The notes: generated by a model not told the origin, from the sequence alone. 40,210 bases of DNA from Bacillota bacterium (GCA_003242675.1 QGVE01000008.1:1-40210); one strand, 5' to 3'. Positions 15,028 through 24,515 are shown, counted from the stretch's first letter. Translations and numbers: made by a program.

Positions 15028-15384
15028 CTACCCCTCAGCCGCAGGGGGCTGGCCAGACTGCCCGTGCGGGCCCGCGCTCCGGCTGCTGCGCCCCTTCAGC
15101 CGCTCCCAGAGGGTCCGGTACACCTCCTCCGTCTCGGCGATCGGGCGCAGGGCGACGCCCTGCTCCCGCTTGGCCGTGCGGATGACGTGCTGCACCTCGG
15201 CCTGCGCCTGCTGCAGGGCGGACCGGGCGAGGTCCAGTTCCTCGAGGGTACGGGCCTCCCGCATCATCTGGCGCGCGGTCTCCACGCGGGCGAGCGCCGC
15301 CTTCATCAGAGCCTGGTGGTCGGGCACAGGGACAGCGGGCTCCGGGGTCCGGAACCGGAGAAGTCGGAGGGCCCTTTGCAGCAC
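15028..15384 (-). CDS. Hypothetical helical protein
   Basis: 118 residues from GTG 15384 (behind GGGGGTG); an ATG at 15402 would add six. Residues 30-100 are predicted amphipathic helix with heptad-like spacing (MMREARTLEELDLARSAL, QQAQAEVQHVIRTAKREQ), probably a coiled coil. The C-terminal tail is Ser/Gly/Pro-rich. There is no signal peptide or membrane helix. It lies upstream of the SDR gene on the same strand (172-base gap) and divergent from murQ. I do not recognise a family. Confidence 0.5.
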   Translation of the reverse strand: MLQRALRLLRFRTPEPAVPVPDHQALMKAALARVETARQMMREARTLEELDLARSALQQAQAEVQHVIRTAKREQGVALRPIAETEEVYRTLWERLKGRSSRSAGPHGQSGQPPAAEG

Positions 15385-15653
15385 GGGAACACCCCCATCC
15401 ACGGTAGACGTCGGGACGCACGCCTCTGCTAGTAATTACGATAAAACCCAGGAAATGGTTTTCACGCGCAGCCGGATTCCCCTAGGAAACTGCGCAGTCA
15501 TTGAAACAGGGAAATCGCCGGCATGCCCGGCGGTGCAGGATGGGTACAGGGCTGCCTGCGGAAGTGGCGTCCCGGGGCAGGCTTCCGGCTGCCCGGTGGG
15601 GAAATCGAAAAAAGGCAAGCCGCTCAGCTGAGGGAGAAGGGAGGGAAAGCATC

Positions 15654-16565
15654 GTGGAACTCGACAGGCTTGTGACCGAAGGACGGCTGCAGGAGTCGCT
15701 GGCGATCGATCAGGTGTCCACGCTGGAGATGGTGCGCATCATCAACGAGCAGGACAAACAGGTGGCTCTGGCTGTGGAGAAGGAGCTGCCCAACATCGCG
15801 CGGGCGATCGACCTCATCGCGGAGCGCCTGCGGGCCGGCGGCCGCCTGTTTTACGTTGGGGCCGGCACCAGCGGCCGGCTGGGCATCCTCGACGCCTCCG
15901 AGATTCCGCCGACCTACGGCGCGCCGCCCGACCTGGTGCAGGGCATCATCGCCGGCGGCCGGGAGGCCGTGTTCACGACGCAGGAGGGCGCCGAGGACTC
16001 CCGGGAGCAGGGCGCCGCCGACATCGCGGCGCGGGTGCGGGCCGGCGACGTGGTGGTGGGCATCGCCGCCAGCGGGCGCACCCCGTACACGGTGGCGGCG
16101 CTGGAGGAGGCCCGCCGCCGGGGGTGCGCGACGGTGGCCGTGACCAACAACCCCGGGTCGCCGCTGGCCGCCGCGGCCGACGTCGCGATCGCGCCGGTGG
16201 TGGGGCCGGAGGTGATCATGGGCTCGACCCGCATGAAGGCGGGCACCGCCCAGAAGATGGTGCTGAACATGCTGTCGACCGGCGCGATGATCAGGCTGGG
16301 AAAGGTCTACTCCAACCTGATGGTCGACATGCAGGCTTCCAACGAGAAGCTGCGGAAGCGGGCCGTCCGCATGGTGGTCCTCGCCACGGGGTGCGACGAG
16401 GAGACGGCCGTGCGGGCCCTGGCGGAGGCCGGCGGCTCGGTGAAGCAGGCCATCGTGGCCCTGCTGGCCGGGGTCGACCCGGCTTCGGCGCGCGCTGCCC
16501 TGGAGCGCGCGGGCGGCTTCGTGCGGGAAGCCATCGCACTGGCGCAGGGAAGATCAGGGGAATAG
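15654..16565 (+). CDS. murQ: N-acetylmuramic acid 6-phosphate etherase
   Basis: A 303-residue MurQ. It cleaves the D-lactyl ether of MurNAc-6-P to give GlcNAc-6-P and D-lactate in cell-wall sugar recovery. SIS-domain motifs are clear: [17 protein letters not shown], the [18 protein letters not shown] stretch, [15 protein letters not shown], and [17 protein letters not shown]-terminal UBA-like helical region is present. GTG 15654 follows GGGAGGG; the open frame upstream (from 15501) is not needed. It is the first gene of murQ-nagA-nagB. Confidence 0.97.
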   Translation: MELDRLVTEGRLQESLAIDQVSTLEMVRIINEQDKQVALAVEKELPNIARAIDLIAERLRAGGRLFYVGAGTSGRLGILDASEIPPTYGAPPDLVQGIIAGGREAVFTTQEGAEDSREQGAADIAARVRAGDVVVGIAASGRTPYTVAALEEARRRGCATVAVTNNPGSPLAAAADVAIAPVVGPEVIMGSTRMKAGTAQKMVLNMLSTGAMIRLGKVYSNLMVDMQASNEKLRKRAVRMVVLATGCDEETAVRALAEAGGSVKQAIVALLAGVDPASARAALERAGGFVREAIALAQGRSGE

Positions 16566-16586
16566 CGAACGAAGGAGAGATGCCGC

Positions 16587-17744
16587 ATGAAGCGCTGGTT
16601 CCGGGCGCGCCTCATCCTCCCGGATCGCGTGATGGAAGACGGCCTGCTGGCGTACGCTGACGGCAGGATCACCGACGTGTGGGATCTGGCCGATCCGTCC
16701 GCCCCGCCGGTCCCGCCCGAGGCGGAGGTGATCGAGCGGGGGTACCTCGCGCCGGGCTACCTGGACATCCACGTCCACGGCGGCGGCGGGGGCGACTTCA
16801 TGGACGCCGACCCCGAGGCCGTGGTGGCGATCACCACCACCCACGCCCGGCACGGGACCGTCGGCCTGCTCGCGACGACCCTGACCGCGCCGGAGGAGCA
16901 GATCATCCGGGCGATCCGCGCGGCGCGGCAGGCCCCCCGCAAGGGGGCCCGGGTGCTGGGCTACCACATCGAGGGGCCGTTCATCAACGTCGCCCACAAG
17001 GGGGCGCAGAACCCCGCGTACGTGCGGCCGGCCTCCGTCGCCGAGATCGACCGCTGGATGGCCGAGGGCGGTCCGGATGACCGCTGGCACGTGACCCTGG
17101 CGCCGGAGACGGAGGGGGCCTTGGAGGCCATCCGCTACCTGGTCCGCCGCGGCGCCACGGTCAGCGCCGGCCACACCGACGCGACGTACGACCAGATGCG
17201 GGCGGCGGTCGAAGCCGGCCTCACCCACGCCACCCACCTCTACAACGGCATGCGGGGCCTGCACCACCGGGAGCCGGGGACAGTGGGCGGGGCCCTCACC
17301 CTCCCCGGGATGACCGTGGAGCTGATCGCCGACGGCGTGCACGTCCACCCGGCTGCCATGCAGGTGGCGGTCCGGGCCCGGGGGCCGGAGCGGGTGCTTC
17401 TTGTGACCGATGCCATGCGGGCGACGGGCCTGGGCGACGGCGAGTTCACCCTGGGCGAGCTGCCGGTCATCGTGAAGAACGGGGAGGCCCGGCTGCCGAG
17501 CGGCACGCTGGCCGGGTCGGTGCTGACGATGGACCGCGCCGTGCAGAACGCGGTCCGGCTGGTCGGGCTCGACCTGCCGGCGGCGGTCGCCATGGCGACC
17601 CTGAACCCGGCCCGCCTCCTCCGGCTCGACGACCGGAAAGGGTCGCTGGCTGTCGGCAAGGACGCCGATCTCCTGGTCCTCGATGACCAGCTCAACGTAA
17701 AGGTAACGATTATTGGTGGTGAGGTTGTGTATGATGGACGCTAA
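16587..17744 (+). CDS. nagA: N-acetylglucosamine-6-phosphate deacetylase
   Basis: A 385-residue amidohydrolase that removes the acetyl group from GlcNAc-6-P. Metal and catalytic motifs are DIHVHGGGGGDF, GYHIEGPFIN, AGHTDATYDQM, THLYNGMRGL, IADGVHVHP and LVTDAMRATG. The C-terminal strand LAVGKDADLLVLD is typical of the superfamily. ATG 16587 follows AAGGAGAG. It sits 21 bases after murQ and overlaps the nagB start, so the MurQ product flows directly to NagA. Confidence 0.96.
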   Translation: MKRWFRARLILPDRVMEDGLLAYADGRITDVWDLADPSAPPVPPEAEVIERGYLAPGYLDIHVHGGGGGDFMDADPEAVVAITTTHARHGTVGLLATTLTAPEEQIIRAIRAARQAPRKGARVLGYHIEGPFINVAHKGAQNPAYVRPASVAEIDRWMAEGGPDDRWHVTLAPETEGALEAIRYLVRRGATVSAGHTDATYDQMRAAVEAGLTHATHLYNGMRGLHHREPGTVGGALTLPGMTVELIADGVHVHPAAMQVAVRARGPERVLLVTDAMRATGLGDGEFTLGELPVIVKNGEARLPSGTLAGSVLTMDRAVQNAVRLVGLDLPAAVAMATLNPARLLRLDDRKGSLAVGKDADLLVLDDQLNVKVTIIGGEVVYDGR

Positions 17745-18477
17745 ACGCTACCCGCTCAAGGTGGAGATCCTTCCGGACTACGCCGCGATGTCGCAGCGGG
17801 CGGCCGAGATCGTGATCGACCTGCTGAAGGAGAAGCCGGATGCGGTGCTCGGGCTGCCGACCGGCTCCACCCCGATCGGCTTCTACGACGCCCTGGTGGC
17901 CAGCGGGGTCTCCCTGGCCCGGGCCCGCACCTTCAACCTGGACGAGTACCTGGGGCTGCCCCGGACGCACCCCGAAAGCTACTACTCGTTCATGAAGCGG
18001 ATGCTGTACGACCGGACCGACCTCCGGCCGGAGAACTGCCACATCCCCGACGGCACCGCCCCCGACCCCGAGGCGGAGTGCCGGCGCTACGAGGAGGCGA
18101 TCCGCGCCGCGGGCGGGCTGGACATCCTCGTCCTGGGCGTGGGCCACAACGGCCACATCGGGTTCAACGAGCCCGGGGCGCCCTGGGACGCGCGCACGCG
18201 CGTCGTGGAGCTGGCCGAGCGGACCCGCCAGGCCAACGCCCGCTTCTTCAACGGCAACATCGACGAGGTGCCCCGCCGGGCCATCACCATGGGCATCGGC
18301 ACCATCATGGAGGCGCGGCGCCTCCTGCTCCTGGCCAGCGGCGCCGACAAGGCGCCGATCGTGCAGCGGCTGGTCGAGGGCGAGCCGACGCCGGAGGTGC
18401 CGGCGACCGTCCTGCACTTCCACCCGAACGCCACCGTGCTCGTGGACGCCGAGGCCGGCTCGCTGCTCCGCCGGTAG
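17731..18477 (+). CDS. nagB: Glucosamine-6-phosphate deaminase
   Basis: A 248-residue enzyme converting glucosamine-6-P to fructose-6-P plus ammonia. Motifs are GLPTGSTPIGFYDAL, FNLDEYLGL (catalytic Asp), HNGHIGFNEPG and the C-terminal LHFHPNATVLVD. The length matches Bacillus-type NagB, which lacks the E. coli allosteric extension. ATG 17731 or the adjacent ATG 17734 may be used, behind GGTGGTGAGG. It overlaps the nagA stop by 11-14 bases, suggesting translational coupling. A strong terminator follows. Confidence 0.96.
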   Translation: MMDAKRYPLKVEILPDYAAMSQRAAEIVIDLLKEKPDAVLGLPTGSTPIGFYDALVASGVSLARARTFNLDEYLGLPRTHPESYYSFMKRMLYDRTDLRPENCHIPDGTAPDPEAECRRYEEAIRAAGGLDILVLGVGHNGHIGFNEPGAPWDARTRVVELAERTRQANARFFNGNIDEVPRRAITMGIGTIMEARRLLLLASGADKAPIVQRLVEGEPTPEVPATVLHFHPNATVLVDAEAGSLLRR

Positions 18478-18493
18478 GGGTCGCGAGAGCGAG

Positions 18494-18533
18494 GGCCGTC
18501 CCTGAGGCAGCGCATGCTGCCGCGGGGACGGCC
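18494..18533 (+). terminator. Rho-independent terminator of murQ-nagA-nagB
   Basis: Outer stem GGCCGTCCC/GGGACGGCC with an inner stem GGCAGC/GCTGCC, followed by CTTTG. Confidence 0.8.
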
Positions 18534-18598
18534 CTTTGAAATTGGCGCGGTCTGGGCATCCTATAGGGGAGTACTGGCGCGGGAGGCAGGGACTTCCC

Positions 18599-19762
18599 AT
18601 GGAGATTCTGCGCAACCTGTACCGCCGGCGGCTGCGCACCGGGCTGACCGTACTGGGCATCGCGGTGGGCATCCTGGCCTTCACCGTCATGGGCGCGATG
18701 GCGGAGAAGCTCAACCGGCTGATCGCCGGGGGGCAGGCCTACTTCGCCAACCGGATCGCGATCCACTCGACCGGCGCCGCCCTGCGCCTGAACCTGCTGG
18801 AGCCCGCGGACATCGAGGTGATGAAGCGCACGCCGGGCGTGCGCCACGTGGAGACCCAGATCATGCTGGCCCTGGACGAGACCGCGGGGTTCGAGCTGGC
18901 GCCCCGGTTCCTGGTGGGCATCGACCTGCCCAACTTCGCCCGGGCGCAGCTCATCGGGGACGAGGCCGCCCGTCTGCGGCTGGCCCGGGGAAGCTGGTGG
19001 CAGCCGGGCGACCGGCAGGTGGCGGTGCTGGGCAGCGCCGTCGCCCAAAAGATGAAGCTGGACGTGGGCGACACCCTGCACGCGCGCGGCCGCGACTTCC
19101 GGGTGGTGGGCGTCCTGGAGGAGACGCTCTCGCTGCCCGACGGCTGGGCCCTGATCCCGGAGGAGGACGCGCGGGAGCTCCTGCTGGAGGGCTCGCCGCT
19201 CCTGCAGGCGATGGGGGTCGAGCAGGTGTGGACCAACGCCTACGCCCTGGTCGAGCCGGGCATGGGGGACGAGCTCACCGACCGGCTGGCCCAGAGCCTG
19301 CGCAGGGGCTACCTGCTGCACTCGCCGGAGCAGCTGGTCAAGGCGGCGGGGACCGCCTCCAGCGTGCTCAACGCCGCGATCCTGGGGTCGGGGGCGATCG
19401 CCGTCATCGTGGGCTCGCTGGCGGTGGTGAACACCATGCTCTTCGCCGTGGGGGAGCGCACGCGGGAGATCGGCCTCAAGAAGGCCATCGGCGCCGGGCG
19501 CTGGGCCATCCTCCGGGAGTTCCTGGCGGAGTCGCTCCTGATCGGCTTCCTGGGCGGGCTTCTGGGCCTGGCCGCCGCCGCCGGGCTGATCGCCCTGCTG
19601 AACGGGTACGCGGCGCAGGAGGGCACGCCCGTCTTCCTGCTGACGCCCCGCCTGGCCCTGGGAGCCCTGGGGTTTGCGACGGCGCTGGGCGGCGGTGCCG
19701 GCGCGTGGCCCGCCTGGCGGGCGGCGAACCTGGACCCGGTCGAGGCGCTGCGGGCGATCTAG
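18599..19762 (+). CDS. MacB/FtsX-family ABC transporter permease
   Basis: A 387-residue membrane protein. A first helix at about residues 15-40 is followed by a large periplasmic-type (extracytoplasmic) domain with LEPADIEVMKRTPGVRHVE and VAVLGSAVAQKM. A C-terminal FtsX module has three helices: VIVGSLAVVNTMLFAVGERTREIG, FLAESLLIGFLGGLLGL and the last one before WPAWRAANLDPVEALR. These are the standard MacB/LolC landmarks. ATG 18599 follows GGGAGGCAGGG. It is paired with the next gene (ATPase); substrates of such pairs include peptides and antibiotics, but none can be named here. Confidence 0.9.
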   Translation: MEILRNLYRRRLRTGLTVLGIAVGILAFTVMGAMAEKLNRLIAGGQAYFANRIAIHSTGAALRLNLLEPADIEVMKRTPGVRHVETQIMLALDETAGFELAPRFLVGIDLPNFARAQLIGDEAARLRLARGSWWQPGDRQVAVLGSAVAQKMKLDVGDTLHARGRDFRVVGVLEETLSLPDGWALIPEEDARELLLEGSPLLQAMGVEQVWTNAYALVEPGMGDELTDRLAQSLRRGYLLHSPEQLVKAAGTASSVLNAAILGSGAIAVIVGSLAVVNTMLFAVGERTREIGLKKAIGAGRWAILREFLAESLLIGFLGGLLGLAAAAGLIALLNGYAAQEGTPVFLLTPRLALGALGFATALGGGAGAWPAWRAANLDPVEALRAI

Positions 19763-19784
19763 CCCGAACAGAGGAGGGAGAACC

Positions 19785-20468
19785 GTGAGCGGAAGGCCGG
19801 TGTTGGAGGCGGAGGGGCTGGTGAAGGTGTACCCCATGGGTGTGCGGGCCCTGGACGGGGCCGGCCTGACCGTGGGGCGGGGCGAGATCGTCGGCATCAT
19901 GGGCCGGTCGGGCAGCGGCAAGTCGACCCTGCTGCACATACTGGGCTGCCTGGAGCGGCCCGACGCCGGGCGCGTCTGGATCGACGGCATCGAGGTGACC
20001 CGCCTGCCGGACGCGGCCCTGCCGCGGATCCGGCTGCACCACCTGGGGTTCGTGTTCCAGTCCCACAACCTGGTGCCCACCCTGACGGCGCTGGAGAACG
20101 TGGCGCTGCCGCTCCGGTACGCAAGGCCGCGCCCGGCCAACCCCCACGCCCGGGCCCGGGAGCTGCTGGAGGCGGTGGGGCTCGCCGACCGCATGCACCA
20201 CCTGCCGACCCAGCTCTCCGGCGGGCAGCAGCAGCGGGTGGCCATCGCCCGGGCCCTGGTCAACAACCCGACCCTGATCCTGGCGGACGAGCCGACGGGC
20301 GCCCTGGACTCGCAGAGCGCCCGGGCGCTCCTGCGGCTCATGCGGCAGCTCTGCCAGGAGCGGGGGCAGTCCTTCGTGGTGGTGACCCACGATCCGGTGG
20401 TGGCGCAGGTCTGCGACCGCATCTACCACATGGTCGACGGCCGGGTGCTGGCCACGGCGGCAGGGTAA
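19785..20468 (+). CDS. ABC transporter ATP-binding protein, LolD/MacB type
   Basis: A 227-residue ATPase partner of the upstream permease. It has Walker A GRSGSGKST, Q-loop FVFQSHNLVP, signature LSGGQQQRVAIARAL, Walker B LILADEPTGALD and H-loop VVTHDP. The ENVALPL segment is typical of the LolD/MacB branch. GTG 19785 follows GGAGGGAG, 22 bases after the permease stop. It is most likely a two-gene operon for export or mechanotransmission. Confidence 0.92.
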   Translation: MSGRPVLEAEGLVKVYPMGVRALDGAGLTVGRGEIVGIMGRSGSGKSTLLHILGCLERPDAGRVWIDGIEVTRLPDAALPRIRLHHLGFVFQSHNLVPTLTALENVALPLRYARPRPANPHARARELLEAVGLADRMHHLPTQLSGGQQQRVAIARALVNNPTLILADEPTGALDSQSARALLRLMRQLCQERGQSFVVVTHDPVVAQVCDRIYHMVDGRVLATAAG

Positions 20469-20606
20469 GCGGCGGCCGGGCGCGGCGGGGTGCGGCGCCG
20501 CGGCGGGGCGGGGGCCCCTCCGCAATGCCTCCAGCGAAAATAGCAGAAAATTATGTACACACGGCAGCGGGATGTCCTACGCTGGTGGGGAAAGGAGGTC
20601 ATCCCC

Positions 20607-22223
20607 ATGCGAAGGATCATCCCGCTCCTGGTCTCTTCCCTTCTGTTTCTGTCCACCGCCGCGCCGGCGCCCGGGCCCGCGTCGCTCGCCGCTGCGGCGC
20701 CGGCTGCACCCACGGAGATCCCGCCGCCGGTTTACGCCGGACGCGTGGAGGTCGCGGCGGAGCCTCCGGCCGGGCTCGCCGCCGCCGAAGGGCCGGCCGG
20801 CCGGGCGCTGGCGGCCGGGGACTGGTACGTGGGGGCGACGCCGCCCAACGTCGATCCCGCCAAGCCGGTGCTGGTGTTTGTGCACGGCAAGGGCGGGTCG
20901 GCGGCCGTCTGGTGGGGGCCGACCGCGTACCACGGCACCAACGACATGTACGCGTACGCGTACCATCACGGGTACCGCACCGCGTTCGTCGACCTGGCGC
21001 CGGAGGGCACCATGTGGGACAACGGCGCGCTCCTGAGCACCCTGCTGGGCGCGATCACGGCCCACTTCGGGGTCAGCCGGGTGGTGATCGTGGCCCACTC
21101 CAAGGGCGGAGTCGACGCCAATGCCGCCTCGGCGCACTACGGCGCGGTCGGCAAGATCCAGCGCGTGATCACCCTGGGGACGCCGCACCGCGGCACGCCG
21201 CTGGCGGATCTCGCCTACTCCAGTTGGGCGTCGTGGCTGGCGGAGGTGCTCGGGCAGCGCACGGATGCCGCCTACGTCATGCAGACGGGCTACATGGACT
21301 ACTTCCGGTCGGTGACCGACGGCCGCGATCCCGGGGTCGCCTACGCCACCGTCTCCGGCTACAAGTGCGGCCCCCTCTTCACCGCCCTGTGGCTGGGGTG
21401 CGTCTACATCGCCGGCGAGGACGACGGCGTCGTGCCCGTCTGGTCCGCCCAGAAGCCCGGCGCGCTCCATCTGCAGACCGGCTACTGGGACCACGACGAG
21501 ATCCGGATGGGCAGCCGGGTCTGGAGCACGATCGCCCCGCAGCTCACCGCATCCGGGCAGCCGGCCGCCGCCGGCCGCATCCACGCCGGGCTGGCGGCTC
21601 CGGGCAACCTCATCCTCCGCGGGGGAGCGCTCAGCGCCGGGGCGCAGGCTGACGCCTTTCCCATCGAGCGGGGCGTGAAGGCGGCGGCGTTCCACGTGCT
21701 CGCCTCCCATCCCGAGGTGCAGGTCAGCCTGGTGGCGCCGGACGGGACGCGGCATCCGGTCAAGCTCACCCAGCAGGTGCCGGATGGCGAGGTGTTCGCC
21801 GGAGCCTGGCTGGGCACGGTGGAGGTGGAGGGGCCGGCTCCCGGCGCCTGGCGGCTGGCGGCCGGCGGGCCGGAGGGGTCCGCCTACCTCCTGATCGCCG
21901 CCCTGGAAGGCGGCGTAACCGCCGTCCTGGACCGGGGCAGCCAGGTGTCGGCCCCGGGCAGCCACCGCACCCTGACGGTGGCGGTGCAGGGGGCGGCGGT
22001 GGCGGAGAGCCGGGCCTCCCTCACGCTGAGCGGGCGCGCAGGCGTGATCGCGGACGGGATCGCCCTGTCCCCCGGGCCGGGCGGCCACCGGGTGTCCGTG
22101 CCGGTGCCGCGGGACCCCGGCGTCTACACGGTGACGGTCGCGGTGACCGGGACGCTCCCGGACGGGTCGGCCTTCGAGCGGACGGTGGTGAGCAGCTTCG
22201 CCGTGTTTCCCGACGGGGACTGA
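20607..22223 (+). CDS. Secreted alpha/beta-hydrolase (lipase/esterase-like) with C-terminal beta domain
   Basis: 538 residues. The N-terminal signal peptide is MRRIIPLLVSSLLFLSTAAP, with cleavage after an Ala-rich stretch. The hydrolase domain has an oxyanion-type VFVHGKGG, nucleophile motif AHSKGG (AxSxG, as in Bacillus lipases), GTPHRGTPLADL, acid-region GEDDGVVPV and His in YWDHDEIR. After residue ~330 come beta-rich repeats resembling extracellular sandwich domains. ATG 20607 has a near-perfect AAAGGAGGT at the correct spacing. A lipase or polyester esterase is likely; the substrate is not readable. Confidence 0.85.
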   Translation: MRRIIPLLVSSLLFLSTAAPAPGPASLAAAAPAAPTEIPPPVYAGRVEVAAEPPAGLAAAEGPAGRALAAGDWYVGATPPNVDPAKPVLVFVHGKGGSAAVWWGPTAYHGTNDMYAYAYHHGYRTAFVDLAPEGTMWDNGALLSTLLGAITAHFGVSRVVIVAHSKGGVDANAASAHYGAVGKIQRVITLGTPHRGTPLADLAYSSWASWLAEVLGQRTDAAYVMQTGYMDYFRSVTDGRDPGVAYATVSGYKCGPLFTALWLGCVYIAGEDDGVVPVWSAQKPGALHLQTGYWDHDEIRMGSRVWSTIAPQLTASGQPAAAGRIHAGLAAPGNLILRGGALSAGAQADAFPIERGVKAAAFHVLASHPEVQVSLVAPDGTRHPVKLTQQVPDGEVFAGAWLGTVEVEGPAPGAWRLAAGGPEGSAYLLIAALEGGVTAVLDRGSQVSAPGSHRTLTVAVQGAAVAESRASLTLSGRAGVIADGIALSPGPGGHRVSVPVPRDPGVYTVTVAVTGTLPDGSAFERTVVSSFAVFPDGD

Positions 22224-22232
22224 GCGCGAAGC

Positions 22233-22272
22233 GGCCGGGCCCGGGCCGAGTCGCATTCGGCCGGGCCCGGCC
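22233..22272. terminator. Bidirectional terminator between convergent genes
   Basis: A long hairpin with about 16 bp (GGCCGGGCCC-G-GGCCGA against TCGGCC-GGGCCCGGCC, one bulged G). It lies between the hydrolase stop at 22223 and the HAD stop at 22278. Only GGATTTC follows on the plus strand. Confidence 0.75.
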
Positions 22273-22277
22273 GGATT

Positions 22278-23123
22278 TCAGCGGTGGTGCGCCGCGGCCT
22301 GCACGAGGTGCGCCACGGTGTCCGGCACCTCGTCCAGGTGGTGCACGATGGCGTCGGGGATGCAGTCCGCAAGGTCGCAGGGCGGATAGTCGTGCCAGCG
22401 CCGGTCGATGGCGAACCGCTCCTCCAGCCACGCCCCGGCCGCGGCGGGGCGCTCCCAGGGCGGGAGCGCCGCCAGCTCCGGCGGCATCTCGGTGTAGCCG
22501 GGGGCCAGGGGCTGCACGATGTAGATGGCGAGCCACCCGGCGGCCTTCGCCCCGGCGATGTCGTGGGGCAGCACGTCGCCCACGTGGATGAAGGGCGGGC
22601 TGCCGTACGCCTCCGCCGCGCGGTAAATCGCCGGCTGGGGCTTGCCCGCACCGGCGGCGTCCGGCGTGACCAGCGCGGCGAAGCGGGGCAGGAGCCCCAG
22701 GGCCCGCTGGACCGGTTCCTGGTAGCAGCGGAACCCGTTGGTGACGGAGACGAGGGTGTGCCCCTCCGCCCGCAGCCGGTCCATGCACGCCGCGGCGCCG
22801 GGGTAGGCCCAGATCATGCCCTCGATCTGGCAGTACTCCTCCACCAGCGCGGCCACGTCGATCCGGCCGGGAAAGCCCACCTCCCGGGCGACGGTGTTGA
22901 CGATGTCGTCCCAGTCGTGGCAGCCGACCAGGTCGCCGGCTGCGGCCCGCGCCCGGTGCAGGGCGATGACCCGCCGGAGGACGGCCATCTCCGGATCGGG
23001 TTCGGCGATGTGGCCGGCCAGGGTGCGGCAGATGTGGCCGAAGACCCCGTGGGGCTGCCCGAGGTGAAACGGATTGCGCTGCAGCACGCCGTCCAGGTCA
23101 AACGAAACGAGGGCCAAGGGCAT
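22278..23123 (-). CDS. HAD-superfamily hydrolase
   Basis: A 281-residue HAD phosphatase-like protein with nucleophile motif SFDLDGVL, motif II SVTNGF, motif III Lys in GAGKPQPAIY and motif IV HVGDVLPHDIAGAKAAGW. A helical cap lies between residues 20 and 110. The substrate is unknown. ATG 23123 overlaps a GGAGGTG; TTG 23117 (6 bases on) has better spacing and is a fair alternative. It is downstream of the adenosyltransferase on the same strand, with an 82-base gap. Confidence 0.85.
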   Translation of the reverse strand: MPLALVSFDLDGVLQRNPFHLGQPHGVFGHICRTLAGHIAEPDPEMAVLRRVIALHRARAAAGDLVGCHDWDDIVNTVAREVGFPGRIDVAALVEEYCQIEGMIWAYPGAAACMDRLRAEGHTLVSVTNGFRCYQEPVQRALGLLPRFAALVTPDAAGAGKPQPAIYRAAEAYGSPPFIHVGDVLPHDIAGAKAAGWLAIYIVQPLAPGYTEMPPELAALPPWERPAAAGAWLEERFAIDRRWHDYPPCDLADCIPDAIVHHLDEVPDTVAHLVQAAAHHR

Positions 23124-23205
23124 CACCTCCACGGCGAAGTAGGTCGCGCGGCGGCGCGGAAGGGGCGGGCTGGCGGACCGCCGAACCCAGAAGGGGATTC
23201 CGCCC

Positions 23206-23763
23206 CTAGGTCGGCCGACTCCAGTCCACCAGGACGTCCGCACAGCCGGCAGCCTGATTGGCGGCCCGGGCGGCCACGAAGAGCAGGTCGGAGAGCCGGT
23301 TCAGGTACCGGAGCAGGGCGGGATCCACCGGCTCCTGCTGCATCAGGGAAACCAGCAGCCGCTCGGCGCGGCGGACGACGGTGCGGGCCACGTGCAGGGC
23401 CGCCGCCGGGCGGGAGCCCCCGGGAAGCACGAAGTTCCGGAGCGGCGGCAGTCCAGCCTCCAGCCGGTCGATGTCGGCCTCCAGCGCGTCCACCGACGCC
23501 TGGGTGATGCGGGGCTGCTCGCCCCGGCTGGGCGGGGTGGCGAGGTCGGCGCCCACGGCGAACAGCTCGTTCTGCACCCGCGTCAGCACCTCCCGGAGCG
23601 CGGCGAAGGCGGGGCCCTCCATCATGGCCACGGCCATCCCCAGGTGGGCGTTGGCCTCGTCCACGGTGCCGTAGACCTCGACGCGCAGGGCGTTCTTCGG
23701 CACGCGCTCGCCCCAGCGCAGGCTCGTGTCTCCCTTGTCGCCAGTGCGCGTGTAGATTCGCAC
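23206..23763 (-). CDS. pduO: Cob(I)alamin adenosyltransferase, PduO type
   Basis: A 185-residue enzyme that transfers the adenosyl group of ATP to cob(I)alamin to make adenosylcobalamin. Family motifs are the ATP-binding IYTRTGDKGDTSL, VEVYGTVDEANAHLG, the ELFAVGADLA helix, the FVLPGG segment, AAALHVARTVVRRAERLL, and the C-terminal YLNRLSDLLFVAARAAN. GTG 23763 follows GGAGGTGA; the ATG six codons earlier lacks such a site. No other cobalamin gene is in the window. Confidence 0.95.
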   Translation of the reverse strand: MRIYTRTGDKGDTSLRWGERVPKNALRVEVYGTVDEANAHLGMAVAMMEGPAFAALREVLTRVQNELFAVGADLATPPSRGEQPRITQASVDALEADIDRLEAGLPPLRNFVLPGGSRPAAALHVARTVVRRAERLLVSLMQQEPVDPALLRYLNRLSDLLFVAARAANQAAGCADVLVDWSRPT

Positions 23764-23863
23764 GGGGCTCACCTCCGCCATCAGTCTACCACGCCGCAGA
23801 AGGATTTGGGAGAAGCGTGGTTAACATGATTTTATCAATTTGGTTTGGGGGAGGCGCATCGCT

Positions 23864-24445
23864 TTGACCCGCGAGGAAGCCTGGAAGCTGGTCAATGAAT
23901 ACGTGACCAACCCGCGGCTCATCAACCACCTGCTGGCCGTGGAGGCCTGCATGCGCTACTACGCCCGCCTGTACGGCGAGGACGAGGAGACCTGGGGCCT
24001 GATCGGCCTGCTCCACGACTTCGATTACGAGCGCTACCCCACCATCCCTGACCACCCGCTGCAGGGCGAGCGCATCCTGGCGGAGCTCGGCGTGCCGGAG
24101 GACATCCGCTACACGATCTGCTCCCACGCCGACGCCCTGCAGGACCGCTACCCGCGCCGGTCGCTCAGGGACAAGGTGCTCTACGCGGTGGACGAGCTGT
24201 CGGGCCTCGTGGTCGCGACGGCCCTGGTGCGCCCGACGAAGTCGATCCACGACGTCGACGTGGCGGCGGTCCGCAAGAAGATGAAGGACAAGCGGTTCGC
24301 CGCCGGGGTGAACCGGGAGGACATCGTGCGCGGCGCGCAGGAGCTGGGGATCGACCTCGACGAGCACATCGGGCACGTGATCCGGGCCCTGCAGGAGGCG
24401 GCCGATCAGCTCGGGCTGGCCGGGACCGCCGCGGCCGACGACTGA
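23864..24445 (+). CDS. HD-domain hydrolase
   Basis: A 193-residue HD-superfamily protein with metal ligands His22 (INHLLAVE), His51-Asp52 (GLLHDFDYERYP), a later His in ICSHADAL and Asp in YAVDELSGL. This architecture is common in small, uncharacterised HDIG-type phosphohydrolases next to metabolic genes. TTG 23864 is chosen because GGGGGAGG lies about 10 bases upstream. The preceding 100 bases are unusually AT-rich and probably hold divergent promoters for this gene and pduO. Confidence 0.85.
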   Translation: MTREEAWKLVNEYVTNPRLINHLLAVEACMRYYARLYGEDEETWGLIGLLHDFDYERYPTIPDHPLQGERILAELGVPEDIRYTICSHADALQDRYPRRSLRDKVLYAVDELSGLVVATALVRPTKSIHDVDVAAVRKKMKDKRFAAGVNREDIVRGAQELGIDLDEHIGHVIRALQEAADQLGLAGTAAADD

Positions 24446-24515
24446 GCGCCGTCATGTCCGCCCGGCCCCGGCGTATCCTTCTTCGTGAAGGCCGATCGCG
24501 GAGGAGGAGGGGACC

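Noticed and set aside
15403..15653. Extra N-terminal codons for murQ from 15501
   Set aside because: The segment is Arg-rich without similarity to MurQ, and GTG 15654 has an excellent ribosome site.
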